This document shows positions 42,962 to 50,878 of a stretch of DNA of 64,000 nt, one piece after another. Where the stretch lies: positions 248,001-312,000 of the forward strand of contig NZ_JAMHIW010000004.1 of the NCBI RefSeq assembly GCF_023896955.1, read 5' to 3'. The DNA is from Micromonospora sp. RHAY321 (GTDB taxonomy: Bacteria; Actinomycetota; Actinomycetes; Mycobacteriales; Micromonosporaceae). Both the position numbers and the translations under genes were made by a program. How positions within the stretch are numbered: the first letter of the stretch is position 1; every line of letters begins with the position of its first letter. The notes under the pieces are model-generated. The model was not told where the DNA came from. It made no database searches and saw only the letters and a program-made list of their open reading frames with translations.

Positions 42962-44329
42962 TCAGCCCTCCTCGTCCGGTGCCCCGGTCGGCACCGGCCG
43001 CAACGCTAGCGCCACCAGGGGCACGGTCGCGACCGCCGCGAGCAGGGTGAGCACCGGATAACCGGCGACCTGCATGACAAACCCGCTGGCCATGGCGGCG
43101 CCGGCACCGGCCAGCCCCATGATCAGGTCGGACAGCCCCTGGACGCTCGGCCGCGATCCGGCCGGCACGGACTCGGAGAGCAGCGTCGAGCCGGCCACCA
43201 TGGTCCCCGACCAGCCCAGCCCGAGCAGCACCAGACCAACCGAGAGTCGGGGCGTGTGGTGCCCGGCGGTGCCGGCGACCGCGCAGGCGGCCAACAGCAG
43301 CCCGACCCCGCCGAGGATCACCATCCGCCGGCCGAGCCGGTCGGTGAGCCAACCGACCAGCGGGGAGAACGCGTACATGCCGGCGATGTGCAGGCTCAGC
43401 ACGATGCCGACCAGCCGCAGCACGTCGGCGTCGGCGTGCGACTCACCGAGCCGTACCGGGGTCATCGACATCACCGCCACCATCACCAGGTGACCGACGG
43501 CCACCGCCGCGATGCCGAGCCGGGCGGCGGGCCGCTCGCGTACCACCGACCAGGCCACCCGCATCCCGGCGCCGCGCGGTGCGCGCACCTTTGCCGGCGC
43601 GGTGGCCGGCGCCGCACCGCCGTCCGCCGGCGCCTCGGCCGCCAGGGCGGTCGCCGGCACGTCGGCCACCGGCGTGTCGGCCGCCGCGAGACGGCGCGCG
43701 GTGAGCAGCGGGTCGGGCCGGAGCAACCCGAGGATCACGCCGCCGGCCAGCACGAACGCGACCGCGCTGAACGCGAACGGGCCGGCCAGTGGCGGCACGC
43801 CCCAGCCGTTGGTGACCCGGTCGGCCAGGGCGGCGAAGTTCGGCGCGGCCACCGCACCGATGGTGGTGGCCCAGACGATCAGGGAGAGCTGCCGACCCCG
43901 GCGGGCCGGTTCGGCGAGGTCCACCGCCGTGTAGCGGGCCTGGAGGTTGGCGGCGGTGCCTCCGCCGAAGAACAGCATGCCGAGGAAGAGCAGCGGCACC
44001 GAGCGGGTGGCCGCGGCCAGCACCACCAGCACGCCGCCGACGGCACCCACCGCGTACGCCACCACCAGGCCCGGCCGACGGCCGTGCCGCGCCATGATCC
44101 GGGTGACCGGGACGGCGAGCAGCGCCGCGCCGACGACCCCGGCGCTCTGCGCCAGGCCGGCCACCGCGGTGCCGGCGATCCGGGCGGCGAGCAGCGCACC
44201 GACGGCGATGCCGATGGTCACGCCGATGCCGCCGATGATCTGGGTGGTGAAGAGCAGCCGCAGGGTACGGCGCTGGATCGACGCGACGTCGGGCCGGACG
44301 GTACGCGGCGCGGTCAGCTCGGTGGCCAT
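42962..44329 (-). CDS. MFS transporter
   Basis: This 455-residue protein has about 12 hydrophobic segments and a central cytoplasmic loop of ~60 residues rich in Ala/Pro (PVADVPATALAAEAPADGGA). The N-half contains QIIGGIGVTIGIAVGALLAA and the loop RIMARHGRRPGLVVAY; the C-half contains LVGWLTDRLGRRMVILGGVG. These are MFS motifs of drug/solute exporters. Substrate unknown. Lies 4 bp upstream of the DUF3046 gene. Confidence 0.87.
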   Translation of the reverse strand: MATELTAPRTVRPDVASIQRRTLRLLFTTQIIGGIGVTIGIAVGALLAARIAGTAVAGLAQSAGVVGAALLAVPVTRIMARHGRRPGLVVAYAVGAVGGVLVVLAAATRSVPLLFLGMLFFGGGTAANLQARYTAVDLAEPARRGRQLSLIVWATTIGAVAAPNFAALADRVTNGWGVPPLAGPFAFSAVAFVLAGGVILGLLRPDPLLTARRLAAADTPVADVPATALAAEAPADGGAAPATAPAKVRAPRGAGMRVAWSVVRERPAARLGIAAVAVGHLVMVAVMSMTPVRLGESHADADVLRLVGIVLSLHIAGMYAFSPLVGWLTDRLGRRMVILGGVGLLLAACAVAGTAGHHTPRLSVGLVLLGLGWSGTMVAGSTLLSESVPAGSRPSVQGLSDLIMGLAGAGAAMASGFVMQVAGYPVLTLLAAVATVPLVALALRPVPTGAPDEEG

Positions 44330-44405
44330 CGGCGCTCCTCAGGATGGGGGTGCCCATCCTCGCGCACCCGCCCTGACCGGCGGCAGCGGGTTTCGCTACG
44401 TGGTG

Positions 44406-45110
44406 TCAGCCCGCCAGGGCGCGAGCGCCGACGGTCAGGTCGGCGACCAGCCCCTCGTACGCCTTGTCCTGGTCGTCGGCGCGCAGCACCGCGGACGGGT
44501 GGATGGTGGCCAGCAGCCGGGCCGGCGGAGCGTCGGCCACCTTGCCCGCGCTGTCCACCGGGACCTGGGTGAAGTCCTCCGGATGCTGGGCCGACGCGGG
44601 CCAGGGCAGCAACTCCCCGCGCTGCCTCGTCACCCGGAACGACGGCCCGAGCAGCGCCTTCGCGGCGGTGGCGCCGAGCACCACGACGATCTCCGGGTCG
44701 AGCCGGGCGAACTCGGCGACCAGCCAGGGCCGGCAGGCGGTGATGTGCACCCGGTCCGGGGTCTGGTGGATGCGTCGCTTACCGCGCAGCTCGAACCGGA
44801 AGTGCTTCACGGCGTTGGTCAGGTAGATCTGCCCGGGGTCGAGCCCCGCGTCGTCGACCGCCTTCCGCAGCAGGCGGCCTGCCGGACCGACGAAGGGCAG
44901 CCCCTTCTGGTCTTCCATGTCGCCGGGTTGCTCGCCGACCAGGACCACCCGGGCGCTCTCGTCACCACGGCCGAAGACCGTCTGTGTGGCGTCCCGGTAC
45001 AGCTCGCACCCCTGGCAGCCACCCGAGGCGGCGCGCAGCTCGTCGATGGTGTCGGCGTCGGGCGGGATGAACCGCTGGGCGCCCGGGGCGCTCCCGGTCT
45101 GCTCGGCCAT
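44406..45110 (-). CDS. udgX: UdgX-type uracil-DNA glycosylase (covalent uracil-DNA binder)
   Basis: The 234-residue protein belongs to the family 4-like UDG superfamily. It has the uracil-pocket motif GEQPGDMEDQKGLPFVGPAG (residues 59-78) and ends with IHPSAVLRADD. The insertion KRRIH (111-115) is the UdgX hallmark: its His, equivalent to mycobacterial His109, attacks the abasic sugar and links the protein covalently to DNA. Fe-S ligands visible are Cys32, Cys35 and Cys126. Where family 4 enzymes have a fourth Cys (NxVKC), this one has NAVKH. The ATG at 45110 has no ribosome-binding site but a -10-like TATAAC just upstream, suggesting a leaderless mRNA. Confidence 0.9.
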   Translation of the reverse strand: MAEQTGSAPGAQRFIPPDADTIDELRAASGGCQGCELYRDATQTVFGRGDESARVVLVGEQPGDMEDQKGLPFVGPAGRLLRKAVDDAGLDPGQIYLTNAVKHFRFELRGKRRIHQTPDRVHITACRPWLVAEFARLDPEIVVVLGATAAKALLGPSFRVTRQRGELLPWPASAQHPEDFTQVPVDSAGKVADAPPARLLATIHPSAVLRADDQDKAYEGLVADLTVGARALAG

Positions 45111-45117
45111 GCCGACT

Positions 45118-45123
45118 GTTATA
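45118..45123 (-). promoter_or_regulatory. Candidate -10 for a leaderless udgX transcript
   Basis: On the minus strand TATAAC lies 7 nt before the udgX ATG, placing the predicted +1 on the start codon. Confidence 0.5.
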
Positions 45124-45188
45124 TACCCGTTCGCCACTCGGTGCCGGGTAGGCACCGGGTGGTGTCGGCACCCGCGACCGTGCCGCGG

Positions 45189-45308
45189 TCAGTACCCGTT
45201 GCCTCCACCGTCACCACCGGACGCGATCGCGATCAGCACGATGATGATCACGATGATCGCCACCGCCACCGCGATGTAGAGCCCCTTGCGTGACCCACCT
45301 GAAGCCAT
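45189..45308 (-). CDS. 39-residue single-pass membrane peptide
   Basis: The product has a positively charged start (MASGGSRKG), one transmembrane helix (LYIAVAVAIIVIIIVLIAIA) and a polar Gly-rich tail ending GGNGY. The ATG at 45308 has GAGGTGGGG 4 nt upstream, a strong ribosome-binding site. The balance of a basic N-terminus and acidic/neutral C-terminus suggests N-in topology. No family recognised. Confidence 0.65.
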   Translation of the reverse strand: MASGGSRKGLYIAVAVAIIVIIIVLIAIASGGDGGGNGY

Positions 45309-45439
45309 GATCCCCACCTCCGGCGCCCCGCATACCCATCCTGTCCGCCGCGAATCGCCCTGATCCTGCGCGTCCTGCGGCACCGTCGACCACGGCCCGG
45401 CTGTCGGCGACACGAACCGCGCGGTCGCGGCCGGGTGGG

Positions 45440-46780
45440 TCAGGTGGCGAAGCCGGGCGACGGGGTCGGGTGGGTGGCCCGGGTCAGGGCGGCGGCCAGG
45501 GGGACCAGGTCATCGACGGCGAGAGGGCTGACCGTGATGCGGAGGGCGGGTGGGGCGGCGATCCGGTAGAGGGCACCGGGGGCCACCGCCCAGCCGGCGT
45601 CGCGCAGCGCGGTGACCGCGCTGGTCTCGTCGGCCACCGGCAGCCAGACGTTGATGCCGCTGCGGCCGTGCGCGGTCAGGCCGTGCTCGGCCAGCGCGGC
45701 CAGCAGCCCCTCGCGCCGTCGCTCGTAACTCTCCGCCGCCCGCTCCACCAGCTCGGCGACCGCCGGGTCGCGCCACAGCGCGAGGACGAGTCGTTGCAGC
45801 ACCGTGGAGACCCAGCCGGCGCCCACCCGCGTCCTGCCGGTCACCCGGGCCACCGTGGTCTCGTCGCCGGTCAGCACGGCCAGCCGCAGGTCCGGGCCGA
45901 AGGGCTTGCTCACCGAGCGGAGGAAGGCCCAGCTCGGCGTCGCGCCGGCCAGCGGGTGCAGGGGTACGCGGGCCAGCTCGGCGGCGTGGTCGTCCTCGAT
46001 CAGCAGCAGGTCCCGCCGACCGGCGAGCAGCGCCCGCAGCGCCTCGGCCCGGGCGGCGGAGACGGCCGCGCCGGTGGGGTTCTGCGCCCGGCTGGTGACC
46101 ACCAGTGCCCGCGCGCCGGCGGCGAGCGCGGCAGCCACCCCGGCCACCAGTGGCCCCTCGTCGTCCAGCGGTACGCCGATCGGGCGCAGCCCCAGCGCGG
46201 CGACCAGGTCGAGCAGGTTGGCCCAGCCCGGGTCCTCGACCGCCACCGCGTCGCCGGGGCGCAGGTGGGCGCCGAGCAGCCGCTCGATGCCGTCCAGCGC
46301 GCCGCCGGTGAGGGTGAGTTCCCCTGCCGGCACTCCGTCGGCGCTCAGCCGGGCGCGGGCCGCCGTCGCCAGCTCGGGCAGCACCCCGGCGTCGGAGTAG
46401 CCGACCGACGGGCCGGCCTCGGTGGCGAGCGCCGCGAGGTGCGGGCCGAGCGGGGGCAGCAGCCGCGGGTCGGGCTCACCCCGGGACAGGTCACGGGCGC
46501 CGGGCAACGGCGCCGGGCGGAGCGCGGAGCGTCGGGCGGCCACCGGCGGTCGGGGGCGCACCCGGGTGCCGTGCCGCCCGGCGGTGGCGAGCAGGCCGCG
46601 CTGGCGCAGCTCCTGGTAGGCACGGGCGACGGTGGCCGGGCTGACGCCCAGCTCGGCGGCGAGCGCGCGGACCGGCGGCAGGGCGGTCCCGGGCGGCAGC
46701 GCGCCCGTACGGATGCCCGACTCGATGCTGGCCGAAATCGCGACGGCCGTCGAGCCGGTGAACTGATAGCGTGCTGACAC
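45440..46780 (-). CDS. MocR/PdxR-type regulator (GntR helix-turn-helix fused to aminotransferase fold)
   Basis: The 446-residue protein has an N-terminal GntR domain (ALPPGTALPPVRALAAELGV; SPATVARAYQELRQRGLL) and a class I aminotransferase-like domain with the PLP-binding Lys in FLRSVSKPFGPDLRLAVL and NPTGAAVS. MocR proteins use PLP to sense substrates and usually control divergent genes. The GTG at 46780 was chosen because TACAAT lies 9 nt upstream, fitting a leaderless mRNA; a TTG two codons earlier is possible. It is divergent from a flavin-barrel/GNAT gene and may regulate it. Confidence 0.88.
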   Translation of the reverse strand: MSARYQFTGSTAVAISASIESGIRTGALPPGTALPPVRALAAELGVSPATVARAYQELRQRGLLATAGRHGTRVRPRPPVAARRSALRPAPLPGARDLSRGEPDPRLLPPLGPHLAALATEAGPSVGYSDAGVLPELATAARARLSADGVPAGELTLTGGALDGIERLLGAHLRPGDAVAVEDPGWANLLDLVAALGLRPIGVPLDDEGPLVAGVAAALAAGARALVVTSRAQNPTGAAVSAARAEALRALLAGRRDLLLIEDDHAAELARVPLHPLAGATPSWAFLRSVSKPFGPDLRLAVLTGDETTVARVTGRTRVGAGWVSTVLQRLVLALWRDPAVAELVERAAESYERRREGLLAALAEHGLTAHGRSGINVWLPVADETSAVTALRDAGWAVAPGALYRIAAPPALRITVSPLAVDDLVPLAAALTRATHPTPSPGFAT

Positions 46781-46814
46781 AAACAAGAGATTGTACTAGA
46801 ACAAAGGGGCGAGC
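46781..46814. promoter_or_regulatory. 34-bp divergent MocR control region
   Basis: On the minus strand TACAAT (46795-46790) is a good -10 for the MocR gene. TTGT/ACAA half-sites recur (ACAAACAAGAG, ATTGTACTAG, AACAAAG). The region also carries the AAGGGGCGAGC ribosome-binding stretch of the rightward gene. The very short interval makes joint control of both genes likely. Confidence 0.5.
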
Positions 46815-48056
46815 ATGTACCCACCCACCGCCCGGACCACGCCCAACCGTTCCCGCGACAAGATGAGCTACGACCGGGTCGCCGCCCACGCCGTGCTCGA
46901 CGAGGCGTACCACTGTGCGCTCGGGTTCACCGTGGACGGCCAGCCGCGGGTGCTGCCCACGCTGCACGTACGGATCGGCGACACGCTCTACCTGCACGGC
47001 TCCACCGGCAGCCGGCCGCTGCTCGCCGCGCGGGGCGACGGGCTGCCGGTCTGCGTCACGGTGACCCTGCTCGACGGGTTGGTCTACGCCCGCTCCCAGT
47101 TCCACCACAGCGCCAACTACCGCTCGGTGGTCGCACTCGGCACCGCCCACCTGGTCACCGACGAGCGGGAGAAGAGCGCCATGCTCACCGCGCTGGTCGA
47201 GAAGGTGGGTGCCGGACGCAGCGCCGACAGCCGCCCGCCCACCCGGCGCGAGCTGGCCGAGACCGCCGTGCTGGCACTGCCGCTGCGCGAGGTGTCGGTC
47301 CGGACCCGCGCCGGTGGGGTCCGCGAGGACGACGCCGACCTGCACCTGCCGCACTGGGCCGGGGTGCTGCCGCTGCGGCTGACCGCCGGGCCGCCGGAGC
47401 CGGCCACCGGGGTCACCGCCCCGCTGCCGGCGTACCTCCGCCAACCGCGCACGCCCTGGCACGACCCGGCCACGATGGCCGGCGAACACGTCCGGCTGGA
47501 GCCGCTGGACCTGGCGCACGCCGACGAGCTGCACACCGCCACCGCCGACGAGGAGGTCTGGCGACACCTCGGCGTCGCGCTGCCCGGCACGCCGGCCGGA
47601 ACCGCCGAGGTGGTCGCCGCCGCGCTGGCCGCCCAGCACCGCGGCGAGCGGGTGCCCTGGGTGCAGCGCTGCGCCGTGACCGGGGCGGTCGTCGGCACCA
47701 CCTCCTACTACGAGATCGACCCCGAACGGCGGTCGGTGGCGATCGGGCACACCTTCCTCGGCCGGCCCTGGTGGCGTACCGGGATCAACACCGAGGCCAA
47801 GCTGCTGCTGCTCACCCGGGCCTTCGACGAGCTGGATGTGGTGCGGGTGGCCTGGCACACCGACATCCGCAACCAACGGTCGCAGGCGGCCATCGAGCGG
47901 CTCGGCGCGACCCGGGAGGGGGTGCTGCGGATGCACCGGCAACGCTCGGACGGCTCCTGGCGGGACACCGTGCAGTACGCGATGACCGTCGATGAGTGGC
48001 CGACGGCACAGCTCAGGCTGCGGGAAAGGCTTCGCCGGACGGCACCCGTGGCGTGA
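46815..48056 (+). CDS. Fusion of pyridoxamine-phosphate-oxidase-like flavin split barrel and RimJ/RimL-type GNAT
   Basis: The 413-residue protein has an N-terminal FMN-binding split-barrel domain (~residues 15-200; SYDRVAAHAVLDEAYHCALG; PRVLPTLHVRIGDTLYLHGS; ARSQFHHSANYRSVVALGTA), like the nitroreductase NimA/PNPOx-like group. A C-terminal GNAT domain (~215-400) has VRLEPLDLAHADEL, SVAIGHTFLGRPWWRTGINT and AWHTDIRNQRSQAAIERLGA. The substrates of both halves are unknown. Such fusions divergent from MocR genes occur in other actinobacteria. The stop overlaps the LysE-type gene start (TGATG). Confidence 0.87.
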   Translation: MYPPTARTTPNRSRDKMSYDRVAAHAVLDEAYHCALGFTVDGQPRVLPTLHVRIGDTLYLHGSTGSRPLLAARGDGLPVCVTVTLLDGLVYARSQFHHSANYRSVVALGTAHLVTDEREKSAMLTALVEKVGAGRSADSRPPTRRELAETAVLALPLREVSVRTRAGGVREDDADLHLPHWAGVLPLRLTAGPPEPATGVTAPLPAYLRQPRTPWHDPATMAGEHVRLEPLDLAHADELHTATADEEVWRHLGVALPGTPAGTAEVVAAALAAQHRGERVPWVQRCAVTGAVVGTTSYYEIDPERRSVAIGHTFLGRPWWRTGINTEAKLLLLTRAFDELDVVRVAWHTDIRNQRSQAAIERLGATREGVLRMHRQRSDGSWRDTVQYAMTVDEWPTAQLRLRERLRRTAPVA

Positions 48057-48727
48057 TGATGGCGGGCGTGCTGGGAATCACCGACATCTGGACGTACGTA
48101 CTGGGCACCGTGGCCATCATCCTGCTGCCCGGGCCGAATTCACTCTTCGTGCTCTCCACCGCCGCCAAGCGGGGCGTGGGGGCCGGCTACCGGGCCGCGG
48201 GCGGGGTGTTCGTCGGCGACGGGGTGCTGATGTTCCTCTCCGCCGCCGGGGTCGCGTCGCTGCTCAAGGCGTACCCGCCGGTGTTCCTGGTGGTCAAGTA
48301 CGCCGGTGCCGCGTACCTCGGCTATGTGGGGCTGACCATGCTGCGCGGCGCCTGGCGGCGCTGGCGCGACCGCAACGACCCGAGCACGCCGCGGCTCATC
48401 GACGCCGCGGAGCCGGCGGCGATGCGCAGCCCGTTCCGCAAGGCGCTGGTGATCAGCCTGCTGAACCCGAAGGCGATCCTGTTCTTCATCTCGTTCTTCA
48501 TCCAGTTCGTCGACCCCGGCTACGCCTGGCCGGCGCTGTCGTTCCTGCTGCTGGGGCTGATCGCCCAGGTGACGAGCGCGCTCTACCTGACCGCGTTGAT
48601 CTTCGCGGGCACGTTCCTGGCCGCTCAGTTCCGGCAGCGTCGCCGGCTCGCCGCCGGTGGCACCACCGCCGTGGCCGCGCTCTTCCTGGCCTTCAGCCTC
48701 AAGCTGGCCACCGCCAGCGCCGGCTGA
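48056..48727 (+). CDS. LysE/RhtB-family amino acid exporter
   Basis: The 223-residue protein has about six hydrophobic segments and begins MMAGVLGITDIWTYVLGTVA with the LysE family signature ILLPGPNSLFVLSTAAKRGV. It resembles LeuE/RhtB exporters of neutral amino acids. Its ATG overlaps the preceding stop (TGATG), so it is coupled to the flavin/GNAT fusion. Together with the MocR gene this may be a small amine/amino-acid handling locus. Confidence 0.88.
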   Translation: MMAGVLGITDIWTYVLGTVAIILLPGPNSLFVLSTAAKRGVGAGYRAAGGVFVGDGVLMFLSAAGVASLLKAYPPVFLVVKYAGAAYLGYVGLTMLRGAWRRWRDRNDPSTPRLIDAAEPAAMRSPFRKALVISLLNPKAILFFISFFIQFVDPGYAWPALSFLLLGLIAQVTSALYLTALIFAGTFLAAQFRQRRRLAAGGTTAVAALFLAFSLKLATASAG

Positions 48728-48733
48728 CCCGGC

Positions 48734-49663
48734 TCAGGTGCCGTCACCGCCACCACCGCCACCACCGACGCCGGCACCGCCGGCGGTGCCGCCCAGCCCG
48801 AAGCCGGGCCGGACCGGCTCGTCGGGATGGCGGCTGACATGGGCGGACTCGCTGACCTGCGCGGACCAGTCGGCATGCGCGGCCGCGGCGGCGTGCCGGT
48901 TGATGGCGTGGCGCAGCCAGCCGTCCACGGTCGCGACCCAGTCCCGCCGGTCGGCGTCGGCGTGCCAGACCCGGAACCGGCTGATGCTCTGGTGGGTGAT
49001 CCCGGCCAGCGCCAGCCGACGGTCCATCCAGAGGATCACCTCCAGACCGGCCGAGGTGGTCACGAAGATCACCTCCAGTTCGGTGATCGGGCCCGCGTAG
49101 AGCGGCCCCACCCAGTAGCCCCACCGCTGGTGCAGCGGCAGGGTGAACTCCACCCCCGGCAGCCCGCCCTCCTGCAGGCCGGCCTGGCGGATCTCGAAAC
49201 CCAGCGTGTCCAGCGCCGCCAGCACGTACTGCTGGGTGGGGACGGGGTGCACGAAGACCGGCACCATGGCGCCCTGATCCAGCTCGGGATCGACGGACAC
49301 CTCGGTCCGCAGCCCCATCCGCAGGCTCAGCAGCGGCACCCCACCGAAGGTCGTCACCGGGGTCTCCCACGGCAGGGGCATCGCGAAGTCGACCGCCCGC
49401 CGGCGACCGGCCGGTACGACGAACCGGCCGGCGATCGGCACCTGACAGAACTGCACGAGGCGTCGGGCGGCGGACGGGTCATCCGGCTCGACCGTGGTGA
49501 CCAGGCCGAGCCGGATGTGCCGTACCAGCACGTCGTCCGGCCCGGCCGCCAGCGTCACCCGCCCCGGCAGGCGCAGGCCCGGGCGGGTGCTCGGGTTGGC
49601 CAGGGTGGTCTGCACGGACAGCCCGGTCCAGCCGGACTCCCTCGACACCCCCGTCAGCCGCAC
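48734..49663 (-). CDS. Second Spo0M/SpoOM-like protein, with Gly-rich tail
   Basis: This 309-residue protein shares the Spo0M core: SVQTTLANPSTRPGLRLPGR, LPWETPVTTFGGVPLLSLRM and GLRTEVSVDPELDQGAMVPV. It also has the domain that follows (EVILWMDRRLALAGITHQSI). Unlike the copy at 1.2-2.0 kb, it lacks the N-terminal VFKRLM stretch and ends in a Gly-rich tail (GGTAGGAGVGGGGGGGDGT). The GTG at 49663 is the likely start. Convergent with the LysE-type gene with only 6 bp between stops. Confidence 0.8.
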   Translation of the reverse strand: MRLTGVSRESGWTGLSVQTTLANPSTRPGLRLPGRVTLAAGPDDVLVRHIRLGLVTTVEPDDPSAARRLVQFCQVPIAGRFVVPAGRRRAVDFAMPLPWETPVTTFGGVPLLSLRMGLRTEVSVDPELDQGAMVPVFVHPVPTQQYVLAALDTLGFEIRQAGLQEGGLPGVEFTLPLHQRWGYWVGPLYAGPITELEVIFVTTSAGLEVILWMDRRLALAGITHQSISRFRVWHADADRRDWVATVDGWLRHAINRHAAAAAHADWSAQVSESAHVSRHPDEPVRPGFGLGGTAGGAGVGGGGGGGDGT

Positions 49664-49813
49664 CGCGCCCCCTCCGCCCGGCCCCGCTCACAGCACCTCA
49701 ACCCGTCGCCGACTCCGCGCGCGGCCACCCCAACCCCGACGAGACCACCTCAACTCTCGCCGACCCCGCGCCAGGCCACCTCAACTTCCGCGAAGAAGGA
49801 CCACCCCTCCGAT

Positions 49814-50878
49814 TCATCTCATGCGGCGGCCGCGCGGCACCGTGTCGGTCTCGTCGTCGAACTCGCCGATGACCTCCTCCAACAGGTCCTCCAGCGCCAC
49901 GAAACCGATCGGCCGGGCCGGGCCGCCCCCGTTGCGCACCAGCGCGAGCTGGGACTGTCGGGCCCGCATCGCGGCCACCGCTTCGGTGACCGAGGACGTC
50001 GCGGGCAGCGTGAACGCCGACGTCATCAGGTCACCGGCGGTGGCGGTGCGGCCCGTGGTGACCACCCGCACGGCCTCCCGGACGTGCACTAGGCCGCAGA
50101 CGTCGCCCGCCGCGTCCAGCACCGCCAGCCGGGATCGGCCGCTGTCCCGGCTGACGTGCTCGATCCGCTCCGCCGGGTCGTCCCGGCGAACGGTGACCAT
50201 GGTGGAGAACGGCTCCATCACCTGCGCCACCGACGTGCCCTGCAACTCCAGCATGCTGGTGAGCAGTTGGTGCTGCTCGGCACCGAGCAGCCCGTGCTCG
50301 CGGGACTGCTCCAGCAGGATCCGCAGCTCGTCCGGGCCGTGCACCTGGGCCAGCTGGTCCTGCTGGTTCACGCCGAACAGCCGCAGGATCGCGTTGGCCA
50401 GCGCGTTCAGCGCGGACAGCACCGGCCGGGCCACCCGGGCGAAGGCGCGGAACGGCAGCGCGAGCAGCGTCGCCGAGCGCTCCGCGTCGGTGATCGCCCA
50501 CGACTTCGGCGCCATCTCCCCCACCACCAGGTGCAGGAAGGTGACCACACCGAGGGCGAGGATCAGCGCGACCGCGTGGCTGGCGGCGTCCGGCAGCCCC
50601 ACCGCGTGCAGCAGCGGGCTGAGCAGGTGCTCGATCGCCGGCTCGGCCAGCGCGCCGAGCCCCAGGGTGCACAGCGTGATGCCGAGCTGCGCGCCGGCCA
50701 GCATCAGGGACAGCTCGCGGACGCCGTCCAGCGCGGCCCGCGCCGCCCGACCGCCGGTGGCTGCCGCCTGCTCCAGGCGGTAGCGCTTGCTGGCCACCAG
50801 AGCGAACTCGGCGGCCACGAAGAACCCGTTCAGCGCCAGCAGGACCGCCGAGCTGAACAGCGCGATGCCGGGGCTCAT
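49814..50878 (-). CDS. CNNM/CBS-domain membrane protein (HlyC/CorC-like, short form)
   Basis: The 354-residue protein has the N-terminal CNNM transmembrane domain (FFVAAEFALVASKRYRLEQA; SLMLAGAQLGITLCTLGLGA; LVVGEMAPKSWAI) followed by a CBS pair (STMVTVRRDDPAERIEHVSR; LMTSAFTLPATSSVTEAVAA). It lacks the CorC_HlyC transporter-associated domain at the C-terminus. Members are proposed Mg2+/divalent or Na+-linked transporters. It overlaps the upstream CNNM gene by 4 bp (ATGA), so the two may work as a pair. Confidence 0.88.
   Translation of the reverse strand: MSPGIALFSSAVLLALNGFFVAAEFALVASKRYRLEQAAATGGRAARAALDGVRELSLMLAGAQLGITLCTLGLGALAEPAIEHLLSPLLHAVGLPDAASHAVALILALGVVTFLHLVVGEMAPKSWAITDAERSATLLALPFRAFARVARPVLSALNALANAILRLFGVNQQDQLAQVHGPDELRILLEQSREHGLLGAEQHQLLTSMLELQGTSVAQVMEPFSTMVTVRRDDPAERIEHVSRDSGRSRLAVLDAAGDVCGLVHVREAVRVVTTGRTATAGDLMTSAFTLPATSSVTEAVAAMRARQSQLALVRNGGGPARPIGFVALEDLLEEVIGEFDDETDTVPRGRRMR

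Noticed and set aside
49664..49813. Repeated CCACCTCAAC-like stretches between spo0M-like and CNNM genes
   Set aside because: Short, irregular and C-rich; no fixed unit or spacing. Likely drift in a terminator/promoter gap.
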